DNA of 64,000 nt from Locusta migratoria. Taxonomy: Eukaryota; Arthropoda; Insecta; Orthoptera; Acrididae. Under the pieces are notes generated by a model. The model was not told the DNA's origin and searched no databases. It saw only the letters and a list, made by a program, of their open reading frames with translations. Both the position numbers and the translations under genes were made by a program. The stretch covers positions 62,001-126,000 of the forward strand of contig JAOYRU010000100.1 of NCBI GenBank assembly GCA_026315105.1, written 5' to 3'. Below, piece after piece: positions 34,706 through 44,492 of this stretch (the first letter of the stretch is position 1; each line of letters opens with the position of its first letter).

Positions 34706-35269
34706 ACACGAATGCATCGCACCCAACCTGCAGAAACTCACATAAACAAATGACAATTTTAAGCACAACACTAACTGCCAAAATGTTTTACAAACTACAC
34801 TACAGAATATTTCGCTGGCAGATCGTTAACTTGTCGTATGTTTCAGACCATACCATACAATCTGTGTACTGCCATTTGGTTGCTGTTTTGTGAGCCACCT
34901 CTCCTCCAACACGACGATGGAGGTCGAACTCAAGTCCCCTCGATTATAAGACACATGCCTTTTAAATTTGTTCTTTTTTTGTGCTTCATTTTTCATTTAC
35001 TTGCAATTTTTAACAGACCCTTACACAAATCTTAGGGCCCCCGTGAGTCTTGGGGGATGCTGCGGAACTGCTGTGCCGAAATCGGCCGCTCAAAAAATTA
35101 CTCTTCTGTCACGTTTGCTTTGCTACATTTCGCTAGAAAATTGTGCAGACTACAATCGCCGTCATGTGGTACCATATTTGGTGATTTAATCTGACGTGCA
35201 TAAATTCTCATTTGCAGTTCTTTGATAGTTTCGAAAGACACATTGCTTCGACACAGTTAAAATTGTTTT

Positions 35270-35340
35270 GCCCCCTGTGAGAATCGAACTCACGACCCCT
35301 GGTTTACAAGACCAGTGCTCTGCCCCTGAGCTAAGGAGGC
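35270..35340 (-). tRNA. tRNA-Thr-TGT: tRNA-Thr (TGT), unit 20
   Basis: Intact reference body. The unit carries a G-to-A marker (CACATGCC) shared with units 21, 27 and 28. Confidence 0.95.
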
Positions 35341-36070
35341 TGCTGGGCAACGGCATCATTCTTGGTAGCCACTCCCTTCCGTTTCCCACCCAGAGGAATC
35401 GTAACATCTGTTCGCTATGCCAGACGTGTGTGAAAAATCATTGCCATAGCAAAGTTTCGATTAACCCTGCGAGAATAGAGTACCCCTGGTACAAAGCTCC
35501 TGCCTGTTATTTTGCTTTCTTAGATATTTATTGGTATTATTAGCCTAACACGTGTCGTTTTTGGTGCACTCTTGAGCTAGCTCTCGGCTAGTGCGGGGCA
35601 CTGGGCGTGCCCTGAGGTGGGTCTTGGATGGCCCAGCTCCTCCCTCTGGCGGCGGTGCCCACGGGGGATCATGTGTGGCGACAACTAATTGCTCGGCCTG
35701 AATCAGCCTGAGGCTGATCGACACTTAAATGGACGTCAGGTACAAATCGACATCGAGAAAGTACACTGATTATGCCTGTCAAACACCAACATACACAAGA
35801 AAAATATGAAATCCATCGATGGTCACGTCTTTAGCAACTTTACCTTTATCTGAGGACTGATTACTTGTCACTGCCATTGGAAGACTCCATCTGCCAACTA
35901 TCATGGTGTCTTGACATTTACTGTACTACAACGAGGAGAAAGCCGATTGCGCGTAGGTGTCATGTAAACATTTCCAAAATAACGTCACCGTAGCTTTGCT
36001 TCTCCATCGAAGGCGATATTTTATTATCACCTCTGTCGACCTCTATTCGAAGGAAGAGAAAAAACGAATT

Positions 36071-36087
36071 CGCCCCCGGGTGGGCTC

Positions 36088-36124
<37 letters not shown>

Positions 36125-36144
36125 GCCGATTGCGCCACGGAGGC
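36071..36144 (-). tRNA. tRNA-Asn-GTT: tRNA-Asn (GTT), unit 20
   Basis: Intact reference body. Confidence 0.95.
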
Positions 36145-36789
36145 CCTGGCCTGCATCCCTTCCTCTTCGCATTATGACCAAATTTCTTTAGCTCCTTTCA
36201 AGCGTTCTCAGTGCGTCTTTACTGGACACGAATGCATCGCACCCAACCTGCAGAAACTCACATAAACAAATGACAATTTTAAGCACAACACTAACTGCCA
36301 AAATGTTTTACAAACTACACTACAGAATATTTCGCTGGCAGATCGTTAACTTGTCGTATGTTTCAGACCATACCATACAATCTGTGTACTGCCATTTGGT
36401 TGCTGTTTTGTGAGCCACCTCTCCTCCAACACGACGATGGAGGTCGAACTCAAGTCCCCTCGATTATAAGACACATGCCTTTTAAATTTGTTCTTTTTTT
36501 GTGCTTCATTTTTCATTTACTTGCAATTTTTAACAGACCCTTACACAAATCTTAGGGCCCCCGTGAGTCTTGGGGGATGCTGCGGAACTGCTGTGCCGAA
36601 ATCGGCCGCTCAAAAAATTACTCTTCTGTCACGTTTGCTTTGCTACATTTCGCTAGAAAATTGTGCAGACTACAATCGCCGTCATGTGGTACCATATTTG
36701 GTGATTTAATCTGACGTGCATAAATTCTCATTTGCAGTTCTTTGATAGTTTCGAAAGACACATTGCTTCGACACAGTTAAAATTGTTTT

Positions 36790-36860
36790 GCCCCCTGTGA
36801 GAATCGAACTCACGACCCCTGGTTTACAAGACCAGTGCTCTGCCCCTGAGCTAAGGAGGC
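36790..36860 (-). tRNA. tRNA-Thr-TGT: tRNA-Thr (TGT), unit 21
   Basis: Intact reference body; CACATGCC marker present. Confidence 0.95.
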
Positions 36861-37590
36861 TGCTGGGCAACGGCATCATTCTTGGTAGCCACTCCCTTCC
36901 GTTTCCCACCCAGAGGAATCGTAACATCTGTTCGCTATGCCAGACGTGTGTGAAAAATCATTGCCATAGCAAAGTTTCGATTAACCCTGCGAGAATAGAG
37001 TACCCCTGGTACAAAGCTCCTGCCTGTTATTTTGCTTTCTTAGATATTTATTGGTATTATTAGCCTAACACGTGTCGTTTTTGGTGCACTCTTGAGCTAG
37101 CTCTCGGCTAGTGCGGGGCACTGGGCGTGCCCTGAGGTGGGTCTTGGATGGCCCAGCTCCTCCCTCTGGCGGCGGTGCCCACGGGGGATCATGTGTGGCG
37201 ACAACTAATTGCTCGGCCTGAATCAGCCTGAGGCTGATCGACACTTAAATGGACGTCAGGTACAAATCGACATCGAGAAAGTACACTGATTATGCCTGTC
37301 AAACACCAACATACACAAGAAAAATATGAAATCCATCGATGGTCACGTCTTTAGCAACTTTACCTTTATCTGAGGACTGATTACTTGTCACTGCCATTGG
37401 AAGACTCCATCTGCCAACTATCATGGTGTCTTGACATTTACTGTACTACAACGAGGAGAAAGCCGATTGCGCGTAGGTGTCATGTAAACATTTCCAAAAT
37501 AACGTCACCGTAGCTTTGCTTCTCCATCGAAGGCGATATTTTATTATCACCTCTGTCGACCTCTATTCGAAGGAAGAGAAAAAACGAATT

Positions 37591-37607
37591 CGCCCCCGGG
37601 TGGGCTC

Positions 37608-37644
<37 letters not shown>

Positions 37645-37664
37645 GCCGATTGCGCCACGGAGGC
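37591..37664 (-). tRNA. tRNA-Asn-GTT: tRNA-Asn (GTT), unit 21
   Basis: Intact reference body. Confidence 0.95.
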
Positions 37665-38304
37665 CCTGGCCTGCATCCCTTCCTCTTCGCATTATGACCA
37701 AATTTCTTTAGCTCCTTTCAAGCGTTCTCAGTGCGTCTTTACTGGACACGAATGCATCGCACCCAACCTGCAGAAACTCACATAAACAAATGACAATTTT
37801 AAGCACAACACTAACTGCCAAAATGTTTTACAAACTACACTACAGAATATTTCGCTGGCAGATCGTTAACTTGTCGTATGTTTCAGACCATACCATCTGT
37901 GTACTGCCATTTGGTTGCTGTTTTGTGAGCCACCTCTCCTCCAACACGACGATGGAGGTCGAACTCAAGTCCCCTCGATTATAAGACACGTGCCTTTTAA
38001 ATTTGTTCTTTTTTTGTGCTTCATTTTTCATTTACTTGCAATTTTTAACAGACCCTTACACAAATCTTAGGGCCCCCGTGAGTCTTGGGGGATGCTGCGG
38101 AACTGCTGTGCCGAAATCGGCCGCTCAAAAAATTACTCTTCTGTCACGTTTGCTTTGCTACATTTCGCTAGAAAATTGTGCAGACTACAATCGCCGTCAT
38201 GTGGTACCATATTTGGTGATTTAATCTGACGTGCATAAATTCTCATTTGCAGTTCTTTGATAGTTTCGAAAGACACATTGCTTCGACACAGTTAAAATTG
38301 TTTT

Positions 38305-38348
38305 GCCCCCTGTGAGAATCGAACTCACGACCCCTGGTTTACAAGACC
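38305..38348 (-). pseudogene. tRNA-Thr-TGT: tRNA-Thr 3' fragment, unit 22
   Basis: Only tRNA positions 28-71 remain (second part of the anticodon stem through the 3' end, with box B). The 5' 27 nt, including box A, are gone, replaced by the poly(A) end of the gag-only element, which directly abuts GGTCTTG. Confidence 0.93.
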
Positions 38349-38370
38349 TTTTTTTTTTTTTTTTTTTTTT

Positions 38371-40394
38371 GCTCCCTTCTCCCCTACACCCCTTCCTTTC
38401 GGTCTCCATAATATGCCTTTATCGGCGAGCTTCTATAGCATTAAATTTGCTGTTTATGTCCCCCGTTGAAAGTGCGAAAACCATAATATGCTCCATCGTT
38501 AACAGGATGCCGACGAAATCGTTACCATCCCGACGGAACATCTTGTTGATGAGTGGATATGAAAAAAAAAACTACATGAAATGGAATATACACATTGTAA
38601 AATAAAGGTCCTCTTCTGGATTGGGCATCTTCAATTTTTTAACCCAACTGACTTAAAAAAACCTCGACATATTGTTGAAATGACCTATGACGGACGATAT
38701 ATAGTAGGATGTCTCCTGCACTATCCTACAACCGACCTAACGACATCCATGGAAAGAAACCGTCGTAATCCACGTGAAAATTTAAATAAAACTTCTTTCG
38801 AATGCAAAGGAAAAATAAATAAATAAATAAATTCCCCTTGTTGTAAAAGTATATACAGAAAGTTCGTCTCCGAAACACTAGATCACAATTCAGTCTCACT
38901 TTTGGGGAGAATAGGAAAATAAAATTAAAAGAATGTCTTCCCTTTCAAACAAATCAAGGTCCCTGAACAACGAAAAGGAAGTTAACAAAAACCAAATTTC
39001 ACCTGTTCCGCAGAACAAAGACAAAGTAGAACTGACGTCAATGATAAAAATCTCTCCATTTCGTCGAAGTGACCCTTGACAGACGATATGGAGTAGGGTG
39101 TCTGCTGCACAATCCGACAACCGACCTAACGACTCCATGGAAATAAAACCGTCGTAATGCACATGAAAAGTTAATGAAATTTCTTCCAAACGTAGAAAAA
39201 AAACTAATATGAATTCTAGAGTGTAAAAGTATCAGCAGAAAGTTCCTGTCCGAAAACACTAGATCACAATTCAGTCGCACTTTTGGGGACATAATAGGAA
39301 AATAAAATTAAAAGAATGTCCTCCCATTCAAACAAATCAAAGTCTCTGAACAATAATAAAGAAATTAACGAAAACTAAATTTCACCTGTTCCGCAGAACA
39401 AATACAAAGTAGAAGTGTACGATGTGTTTTAACGTTGCAATGTTGCGGTACGGACCGCTGGTACTGAAAGCGTTACCTACTCAGTCACGTCACATTTATG
39501 TGTCCATTAGCATGTTGTATAGCAATCGTTAAGAATATTGCCAAACATCCTGTTGTAAGCCAATCTGTCCTATACTTTGCCCATTCCGTCTTAGATATAA
39601 TGCAGAAAGGCGGTCAGCCAGGTCGTCGTACGGGAGAATATACAGTGGGTAGTGTGTCCAGAAGCCATATTGCGGCATTTCACTCTGTCGTGAGGTAAGC
39701 TGTCCGACGAGGCAGGGAAACCCCCACCCCCGTCACAGATGCTATGGGAAGAGCTCAGGGGGCACATTGGCTACGATCGGGAACCCGGAAATGATCTGAG
39801 CACATCACTTGTCATTTCCTGCAACCACATCTGTTGATAATAGGAAAGTCATTCAATGCACGTGAAGCAAACATCGCCGACACGTTCACTGTGGTGATGT
39901 TATACAGGCGGGTATCAACCGTCATAGGTAAGGAGACACATGTAACACACATGGTTGTCTTTTGAAAGCCAATAAATAAGAGTACAATTCACACGAAATT
40001 AAAAGATAATCGCATAAAACAGTCACCAGTTCAAATATATGAAGGTCGAAATGGAGCACAAATGGAAATAAAACAGAATCTAACATAAAAAAACAGAGTC
40101 ATGACACACGCGATGTATGTTCAATATTTCGTGGTTGTCCGTAATTGGTGATAAGATCATTGTACACAGCCAAAAAGTCACATTTCCGGCATGGAAACCA
40201 GTGAAAGTGCAACCTCCTGAGCTGAAAAGCATCTGATACTATAAAGGTGGAACACTTTAGGACACACGAATTTAAAAATAATGGTGACAGCATCAAAATA
40301 GAAGTAAAAGGGTTCGTAAGGGGCTGTCACGTCCACTGTATAGCACGCCAGCCAACGGTGGGCGTGCCTCCTGGTCCGTCCCGCCCCCACGCCG
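38371..40394 (-). other. Long non-coding 3' region of the gag-only element
   Basis: About 2 kb between the gag-like stop and the poly(A). Small open frames on both strands have no recognisable domain. It contains a diverged tandem duplication (38676-39413) and an (AAAT)n stretch at 38812-38830. The last bases before the tail match the unit 3 relative. Confidence 0.65.
38676..39413 (-). repeat. Diverged internal tandem duplication, period about 382 bp
   Basis: Landmarks recur in the same order: CACTAGATCACAATTCAGT at about 38876 and 39257, ACCTGTTCCGCAGAACAAA at 39001 and 39384, plus CCGACCTAACGAC and AACCGTCGTAAT. Many substitutions separate the copies, so the duplication is much older than the array. 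It is present in all three element copies (also about 44819-45556 and 55523-56260). Confidence 0.75.
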
Positions 40395-40922
40395 CTACTG
40401 ACTTGGGGCGGTCCGTGTCTGTTTAGTTGTAGACGCCGACGCCGTTTCCGACATCGTCACGTCCGCAGACGGTTCTATTCCGACGCCAGGCAACGGTGGC
40501 TTAACACGGCCCTCCGGACTCGATTCCAGTTTCCTTTTAACAGATTGGGAATCACGACCGGGCAAATTGTCAACATCCATGTCAGAGTGCGAAGACTGTT
40601 TGTTCAGAAGTTCCCGCAGTTTACGCACCGTTTCATCTCGCTTTCTTTGCGAAGAGCTGGCCATGTTGTCGGGTTGACTGCGGGAGTCCGTATCTTCCTG
40701 CCAATGTCCCGGGTTTGAGTCCTGCGCGGATTTTGTGGCGGCCTTCTTCCTGAGACGGGCACGTTGGCGCGACCGCTTTCGCTTGTCCGGCGAAGGACTG
40801 CGCCGGGACTTGTGTTTCTCCGGGGAGGACGCGCTGCTGCTGCGGGAGCGCCGGCCGTCCGAGCTGAACTCGCGTCGTGGCCTCGGTTGCTCGTGGAAGA
40901 CGAGCGACCGCTGGCTCTTCAC
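40395..40922 (-). CDS. Gag-like ORF1 protein, C-terminal part (copy 1)
   Basis: 175 codons in the -1 frame, overlapping the end of the N-terminal part at GTGA. The frame opens without an ATG. It contains an Arg/Ser and basic stretch (RSRSSSASSPEKHKSRR, then SPDKRKRSRQRARLRKK) and a short helix DETVRKLRELLNK shared with the unit 3 fragment. It is most simply the second half of one gag-like protein of about 560 residues, separated by a 1-nt slip near the C7 run. Confidence 0.7.
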   Translation of the reverse strand: MKSQRSLVFHEQPRPRREFSSDGRRSRSSSASSPEKHKSRRSPSPDKRKRSRQRARLRKKAATKSAQDSNPGHWQEDTDSRSQPDNMASSSQRKRDETVRKLRELLNKQSSHSDMDVDNLPGRDSQSVKRKLESSPEGRVKPPLPGVGIEPSADVTMSETASASTTKQTRTAPSQ

Positions 40923-42085
40923 CGAGTCGAACGCGGGGGGGCGGAGGATGGAACTTCCTGTACTGCGGAAGGCGCGGCAGACTGCAGCTGTTCAGTTGAC
41001 CGGTCAGTAAGAGCCGCAGGGACGAAAATGTCATCCGGAGACTGCTTATCCAAAAATACAGGAGCGACATGTTGTGCACTCAGTTGCTCAACAGGAGACA
41101 CACGTGCGGGAGTCATTTCCGCCTCCGGAGCAAGTGAAACATCCACTTCACTCACAGGAACATTCGAGGCAATAGTGGCACCAACTACTTGCTGTTCGGT
41201 ACCGGGTTCAGTACCCGGCGCGGCTTCGGTCGTTTCACGCACGACGACTTGCGAGGCGGGTTCTGATCCTGTGCTCCCGTCAGCCGCCTGTCCCGCACGT
41301 GCGGCCGCCGCGGCCCGTTCCGCATCTACAGCATCGCACCACGACAGGTGTTGTGTCGCACTGGCGGCTACGTCTTCCGCTACGTCCATGGCGACATCTT
41401 GTACGGCCGCACTTTCGTCACCGACGAGCCGTGCGCGGTTAGGAACGACGCCGAGCGCGACCGACGCGTAAGAGACGCCGCCGTCGCCGGGGGGCAGTTG
41501 AGTGGGGCCCTGTCTGCGCGGGCAGTGGTTCCTGACGTGGCCGGCGGCGTGGCAAAACGAGCACGTCTGCGGCTGGCCGCTGTACGTTATAAAAGCACGG
41601 TTGCCGCCCATCATTAGAAAAGACGGGATGTGCTGTCTAACTACCATACGTACAGACCTTATACCATTTTCTACTTTATACACGTACGCCGCAGACCACT
41701 TCTCCTTTGTGACAGAGTGCACAGTACCGTACGGCGCCAAACTTCTAGCAATAGTCTGATTACGTGTCTCAAACGGCAAGTTGAACACGCGAACTGTCCT
41801 CAGTCCATACCCTGCGTGGGACAAAACAACATTGCTAACAGTACCGTCTAAGTGCTTGAAAGGACGCGAGCCACCATTAAAGTTCACTAACTGGTCACAT
41901 ATTTCGGAACTAGGCAATTTCAAAAACAGTGCGTTTAAGAAAACATCTAGTTGCAGTCCGAGGAGGTCGTTTTCAGCAATTTTCAGTTCGTTATGGATCC
42001 ATCTATGAATCTCGTATGCCGAGGGGCGGGGAACGGAACGATCGAAAGAACACTGAACGTTATTTTCTCTGTCTTCCGAATCCAT
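40919..42085 (-). CDS. Gag-like ORF1 protein, N-terminal part (copy 1)
   Basis: 388 residues from an ATG about 125 bp inside the element's 5' end. Residues 96-169 look like an RNA-binding (RRM-like) fold: TVRVFNLPFETRNQTIA, then PYGTVHSVTKEKW. A zinc knuckle C-X2-C-X4-H-X4-C follows at Cys175, Cys178, His183, Cys188 (CSFCHAAGHVRNHC). The rest is Ala/Glu/Ser-rich and disordered. This arrangement is common in ORF1 proteins of arthropod non-LTR elements and related ZCCHC-type proteins; its expected role is binding the element RNA. The frame stops at a TGA (40921-40919) 13 nt after a C7 run (40935-40941 on the plus strand reads G7), and the reading continues in the -1 frame. Confidence 0.8.
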   Translation of the reverse strand: MDSEDRENNVQCSFDRSVPRPSAYEIHRWIHNELKIAENDLLGLQLDVFLNALFLKLPSSEICDQLVNFNGGSRPFKHLDGTVSNVVLSHAGYGLRTVRVFNLPFETRNQTIARSLAPYGTVHSVTKEKWSAAYVYKVENGIRSVRMVVRQHIPSFLMMGGNRAFITYSGQPQTCSFCHAAGHVRNHCPRRQGPTQLPPGDGGVSYASVALGVVPNRARLVGDESAAVQDVAMDVAEDVAASATQHLSWCDAVDAERAAAAARAGQAADGSTGSEPASQVVVRETTEAAPGTEPGTEQQVVGATIASNVPVSEVDVSLAPEAEMTPARVSPVEQLSAQHVAPVFLDKQSPDDIFVPAALTDRSTEQLQSAAPSAVQEVPSSAPPRSTR

Positions 42086-42219
42086 GGCTACTTACGCACA
42101 GGCGATATACAACAGCCAGGAAACCGCCGGCGGCGCAGGCGACGCGAATGTAAACACTGCCCGGAGCGCAGCGCGATGTGCCCGCGCCGACAGCTCGACA
42201 CTCACAACCAAAACGAATT

Positions 42220-42236
42220 CGCCCCCGGGTGGGCTC

Positions 42237-42273
<37 letters not shown>

Positions 42274-42293
42274 GCCGATTGCGCCACGGAGGC
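42220..42293 (-). tRNA. tRNA-Asn-GTT: tRNA-Asn (GTT), unit 22
   Basis: Intact reference body only 10 bp from the gag-only element. The junction leaves a T4 terminator (AAAA at 42210-42213) instead of T6. Confidence 0.94.
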
Positions 42294-42933
42294 CCTGGCC
42301 TGCATCCCTTCCTCTTCGCAATATGACCAAATTTCTTTAGCTCCTTTCAAGCGTTCTCAGTGCGTCTTTACTGGACACGAATGCATCGCACCCAACCTGC
42401 AGAAACTCACATAAACAAATGACAATTTTAAGCACAACACTAACTGCCAAAATGTTTTACAAACTACACTACAGAATATTTCGCTGGCAGATCGTTAACT
42501 TGTCGTATGTTTCAGACCATACCATCTGTGTACTGCCATTTGGTTGCTGTTTTGTGAGCCACCTCTCCTCCAACACGACGATGGAGGTCGAACTCAAGTC
42601 CCCTCGATTATAAGACACGTGCCTTTTAAATTTGTTCTTTTTTTGTGCTTCATTTTTCATTTACTTGCAATTTTTAACAGACCCTTACACAAATCTTAGG
42701 GCCCCCGTGAGTCTTGGGGGATGCTGCGGAACTGCTGTGCCGAAATCGGCCGCTCAAAAAATTACTCTTCTGTCACGTTTGCTTTGCTACATTTCGCTAG
42801 AAAATTGTGCAGACTACAATCGCCGTCATGTGGTACCATATTTGGTGATTTAATCTGACGTGCATAAATTCTCATTTGCAGTTCTTTGATAGTTTCGAAA
42901 GACACATTGCTTCGACACAGTTAAAATTGTTTT

Positions 42934-43004
42934 GCCCCCTGTGAGAATCGAACTCACGACCCCTGGTTTACAAGACCAGTGCTCTGCCCCTGAGCTAAGG
43001 AGGC
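42934..43004 (-). tRNA. tRNA-Thr-TGT: tRNA-Thr (TGT), unit 23
   Basis: Intact reference body, in a 1,515-bp unit with the ACAAT deletion. Confidence 0.95.
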
Positions 43005-43734
43005 TGCTGGGCAACGGCATCATTCTTGGTAGCCACTCCCTTCCGTTTCCCACCCAGAGGAATCGTAACATCTGTTCGCTATGCCAGACGTGTGTGAAAA
43101 ATCATTGCCATAGCAAAGTTTCGATTAACCCTGCGAGAATAGAGTACCCCTGGTACAAAGCTCCTGCCTGTTATTTTGCTTTCTTAGATATTTATTGGTA
43201 TTATTAGCCTAACACGTGTCGTTTTTGGTGCACTCTTGAGCTAGCTCTCGGCTAGTGCGGGGCACTGGGCGTGCCCTGAGGTGGGTCTTGGATGGCCCAG
43301 CTCCTCCCTCTGGCGGCGGTGCCCACGGGGGATCATGTGTGGCGACAACTAATTGCTCGGCCTGAATCAGCCTGAGGCTGATCGACACTTAAATGGACGT
43401 CAGGTACAAATCGACATCGAGAAAGTACACTGATTATGCCTGTCAAACACCAACATACACAAGAAAAATATGAAATCCATCGATGGTCACGTCTTTAGCA
43501 ACTTTACCTTTATCTGAGGACTGATTACTTGTCACTGCCATTGGAAGACTCCATCTGCCAACTATCATGGTGTCTTGACATTTACTGTACTACAACGAGG
43601 AGAAAGCCGATTGCGCGTAGGTGTCATGTAAACATTTCCAAAATAACGTCACCGTAGCTTTGCTTCTCCATCGAAGGCGATATTTTATTATCACCTCTGT
43701 CGACCTCTATTCGAAGGAAGAGAAAAAACGAATT

Positions 43735-43751
43735 CGCCCCCGGGTGGGCTC

Positions 43752-43788
<37 letters not shown>

Positions 43789-43808
43789 GCCGATTGCGCC
43801 ACGGAGGC
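43735..43808 (-). tRNA. tRNA-Asn-GTT: tRNA-Asn (GTT), unit 23
   Basis: Intact reference body, T6 terminator. Confidence 0.95.
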
Positions 43809-44448
43809 CCTGGCCTGCATCCCTTCCTCTTCGCATTATGACCAAATTTCTTTAGCTCCTTTCAAGCGTTCTCAGTGCGTCTTTACTGGACACGAATGCA
43901 TCGCACCCAACCTGCAGAAACTCACATAAACAAATGACAATTTTAAGCACAACACTAACTGCCAAAATGTTTTACAAACTACACTACAGAATATTTCGCT
44001 GGCAGATCGTTAACTTGTCGTATGTTTCAGACCATACCATCTGTGTACTGCCATTTGGTTGCTGTTTTGTGAGCCACCTCTCCTCCAACACGACGATGGA
44101 GGTCGAACTCAAGTCCCCTCGATTATAAGACACGTGCCTTTTAAATTTGTTCTTTTTTTGTGCTTCATTTTTCATTTACTTGCAATTTTTAACAGACCCT
44201 TACACAAATCTTAGGGCCCCCGTGAGTCTTGGGGGATGCTGCGGAACTGCTGTGCCGAAATCGGCCGCTCAAAAAATTACTCTTCTGTCACGTTTGCTTT
44301 GCTACATTTCGCTAGAAAATTGTGCAGACTACAATCGCCGTCATGTGGTACCATATTTGGTGATTTAATCTGACGTGCATAAATTCTCATTTGCAGTTCT
44401 TTGATAGTTTCGAAAGACACATTGCTTCGACACAGTTAAAATTGTTTT

Positions 44449-44492
44449 GCCCCCTGTGAGAATCGAACTCACGACCCCTGGTTTACAAGACC
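44449..44492 (-). pseudogene. tRNA-Thr-TGT: tRNA-Thr 3' fragment, unit 24
   Basis: Positions 28-71 only, same junction as unit 22. Confidence 0.93.

Larger units (their letters stand above)
38349..42209 (-). mobile_element. Gag-only (ORF1-only) poly(A) retroelement, copy 1
   Basis: 3,861 bp, minus strand, poly(A) tail of 22 (poly-T 38349-38370). It encodes a gag-like protein with a CCHC knuckle but no endonuclease or reverse transcriptase, so it must be mobilised in trans, much as the ORF1-only HAL1 elements of mammals derive from L1. On the other side it joins AAAACGAATTC, 10 bp from tRNA-Asn. Compared with plain units, 747 bp are missing (equivalent of 518-1264 in unit 1). No target duplication is visible, so insertion was coupled to deletion or followed by it. 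Confidence 0.85.
34797..43980. repeat. Higher-order block, copy 1 (four units, 9,184 bp)
   Basis: Order: two units with the CACATGCC marker, one unit with the gag-only element, one 1,515-bp unit. The same order and exactly the same length recur at 51644-60827. The last two units carry a 5-bp deletion (ACAAT missing after ACCATACCAT). Confidence 0.9.
37837..43980. repeat. Gag-element dimer, copy 1 (4,629 + 1,515 bp)
   Basis: One element-bearing unit plus one 5-bp-deleted plain unit, immediately followed by a second copy of the same pair (43981-50123, shorter by 1 bp in the poly-T). Confidence 0.9.

Noticed and set aside
38896..39292. 97- and 84-residue minus-strand frames in the gag element 3' region
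   Set aside because: They fall in the diverged tandem duplication but are not preserved as matching frames in the two repeat copies, so selection on protein is not supported.
40633..41079. 148-residue minus-strand frame bridging the two gag parts
   Set aside because: It lies in the third frame, and its composition reflects GC-rich coding DNA. The zinc knuckle and the conserved helix lie in the other two frames.
40764..41471. Plus-strand 235-residue frame across the gag gene (also in copies 2 and 3)
   Set aside because: It is the antisense of the gag-like gene in a GC-rich, Ala/Ser-coding stretch, with no recognisable domain.
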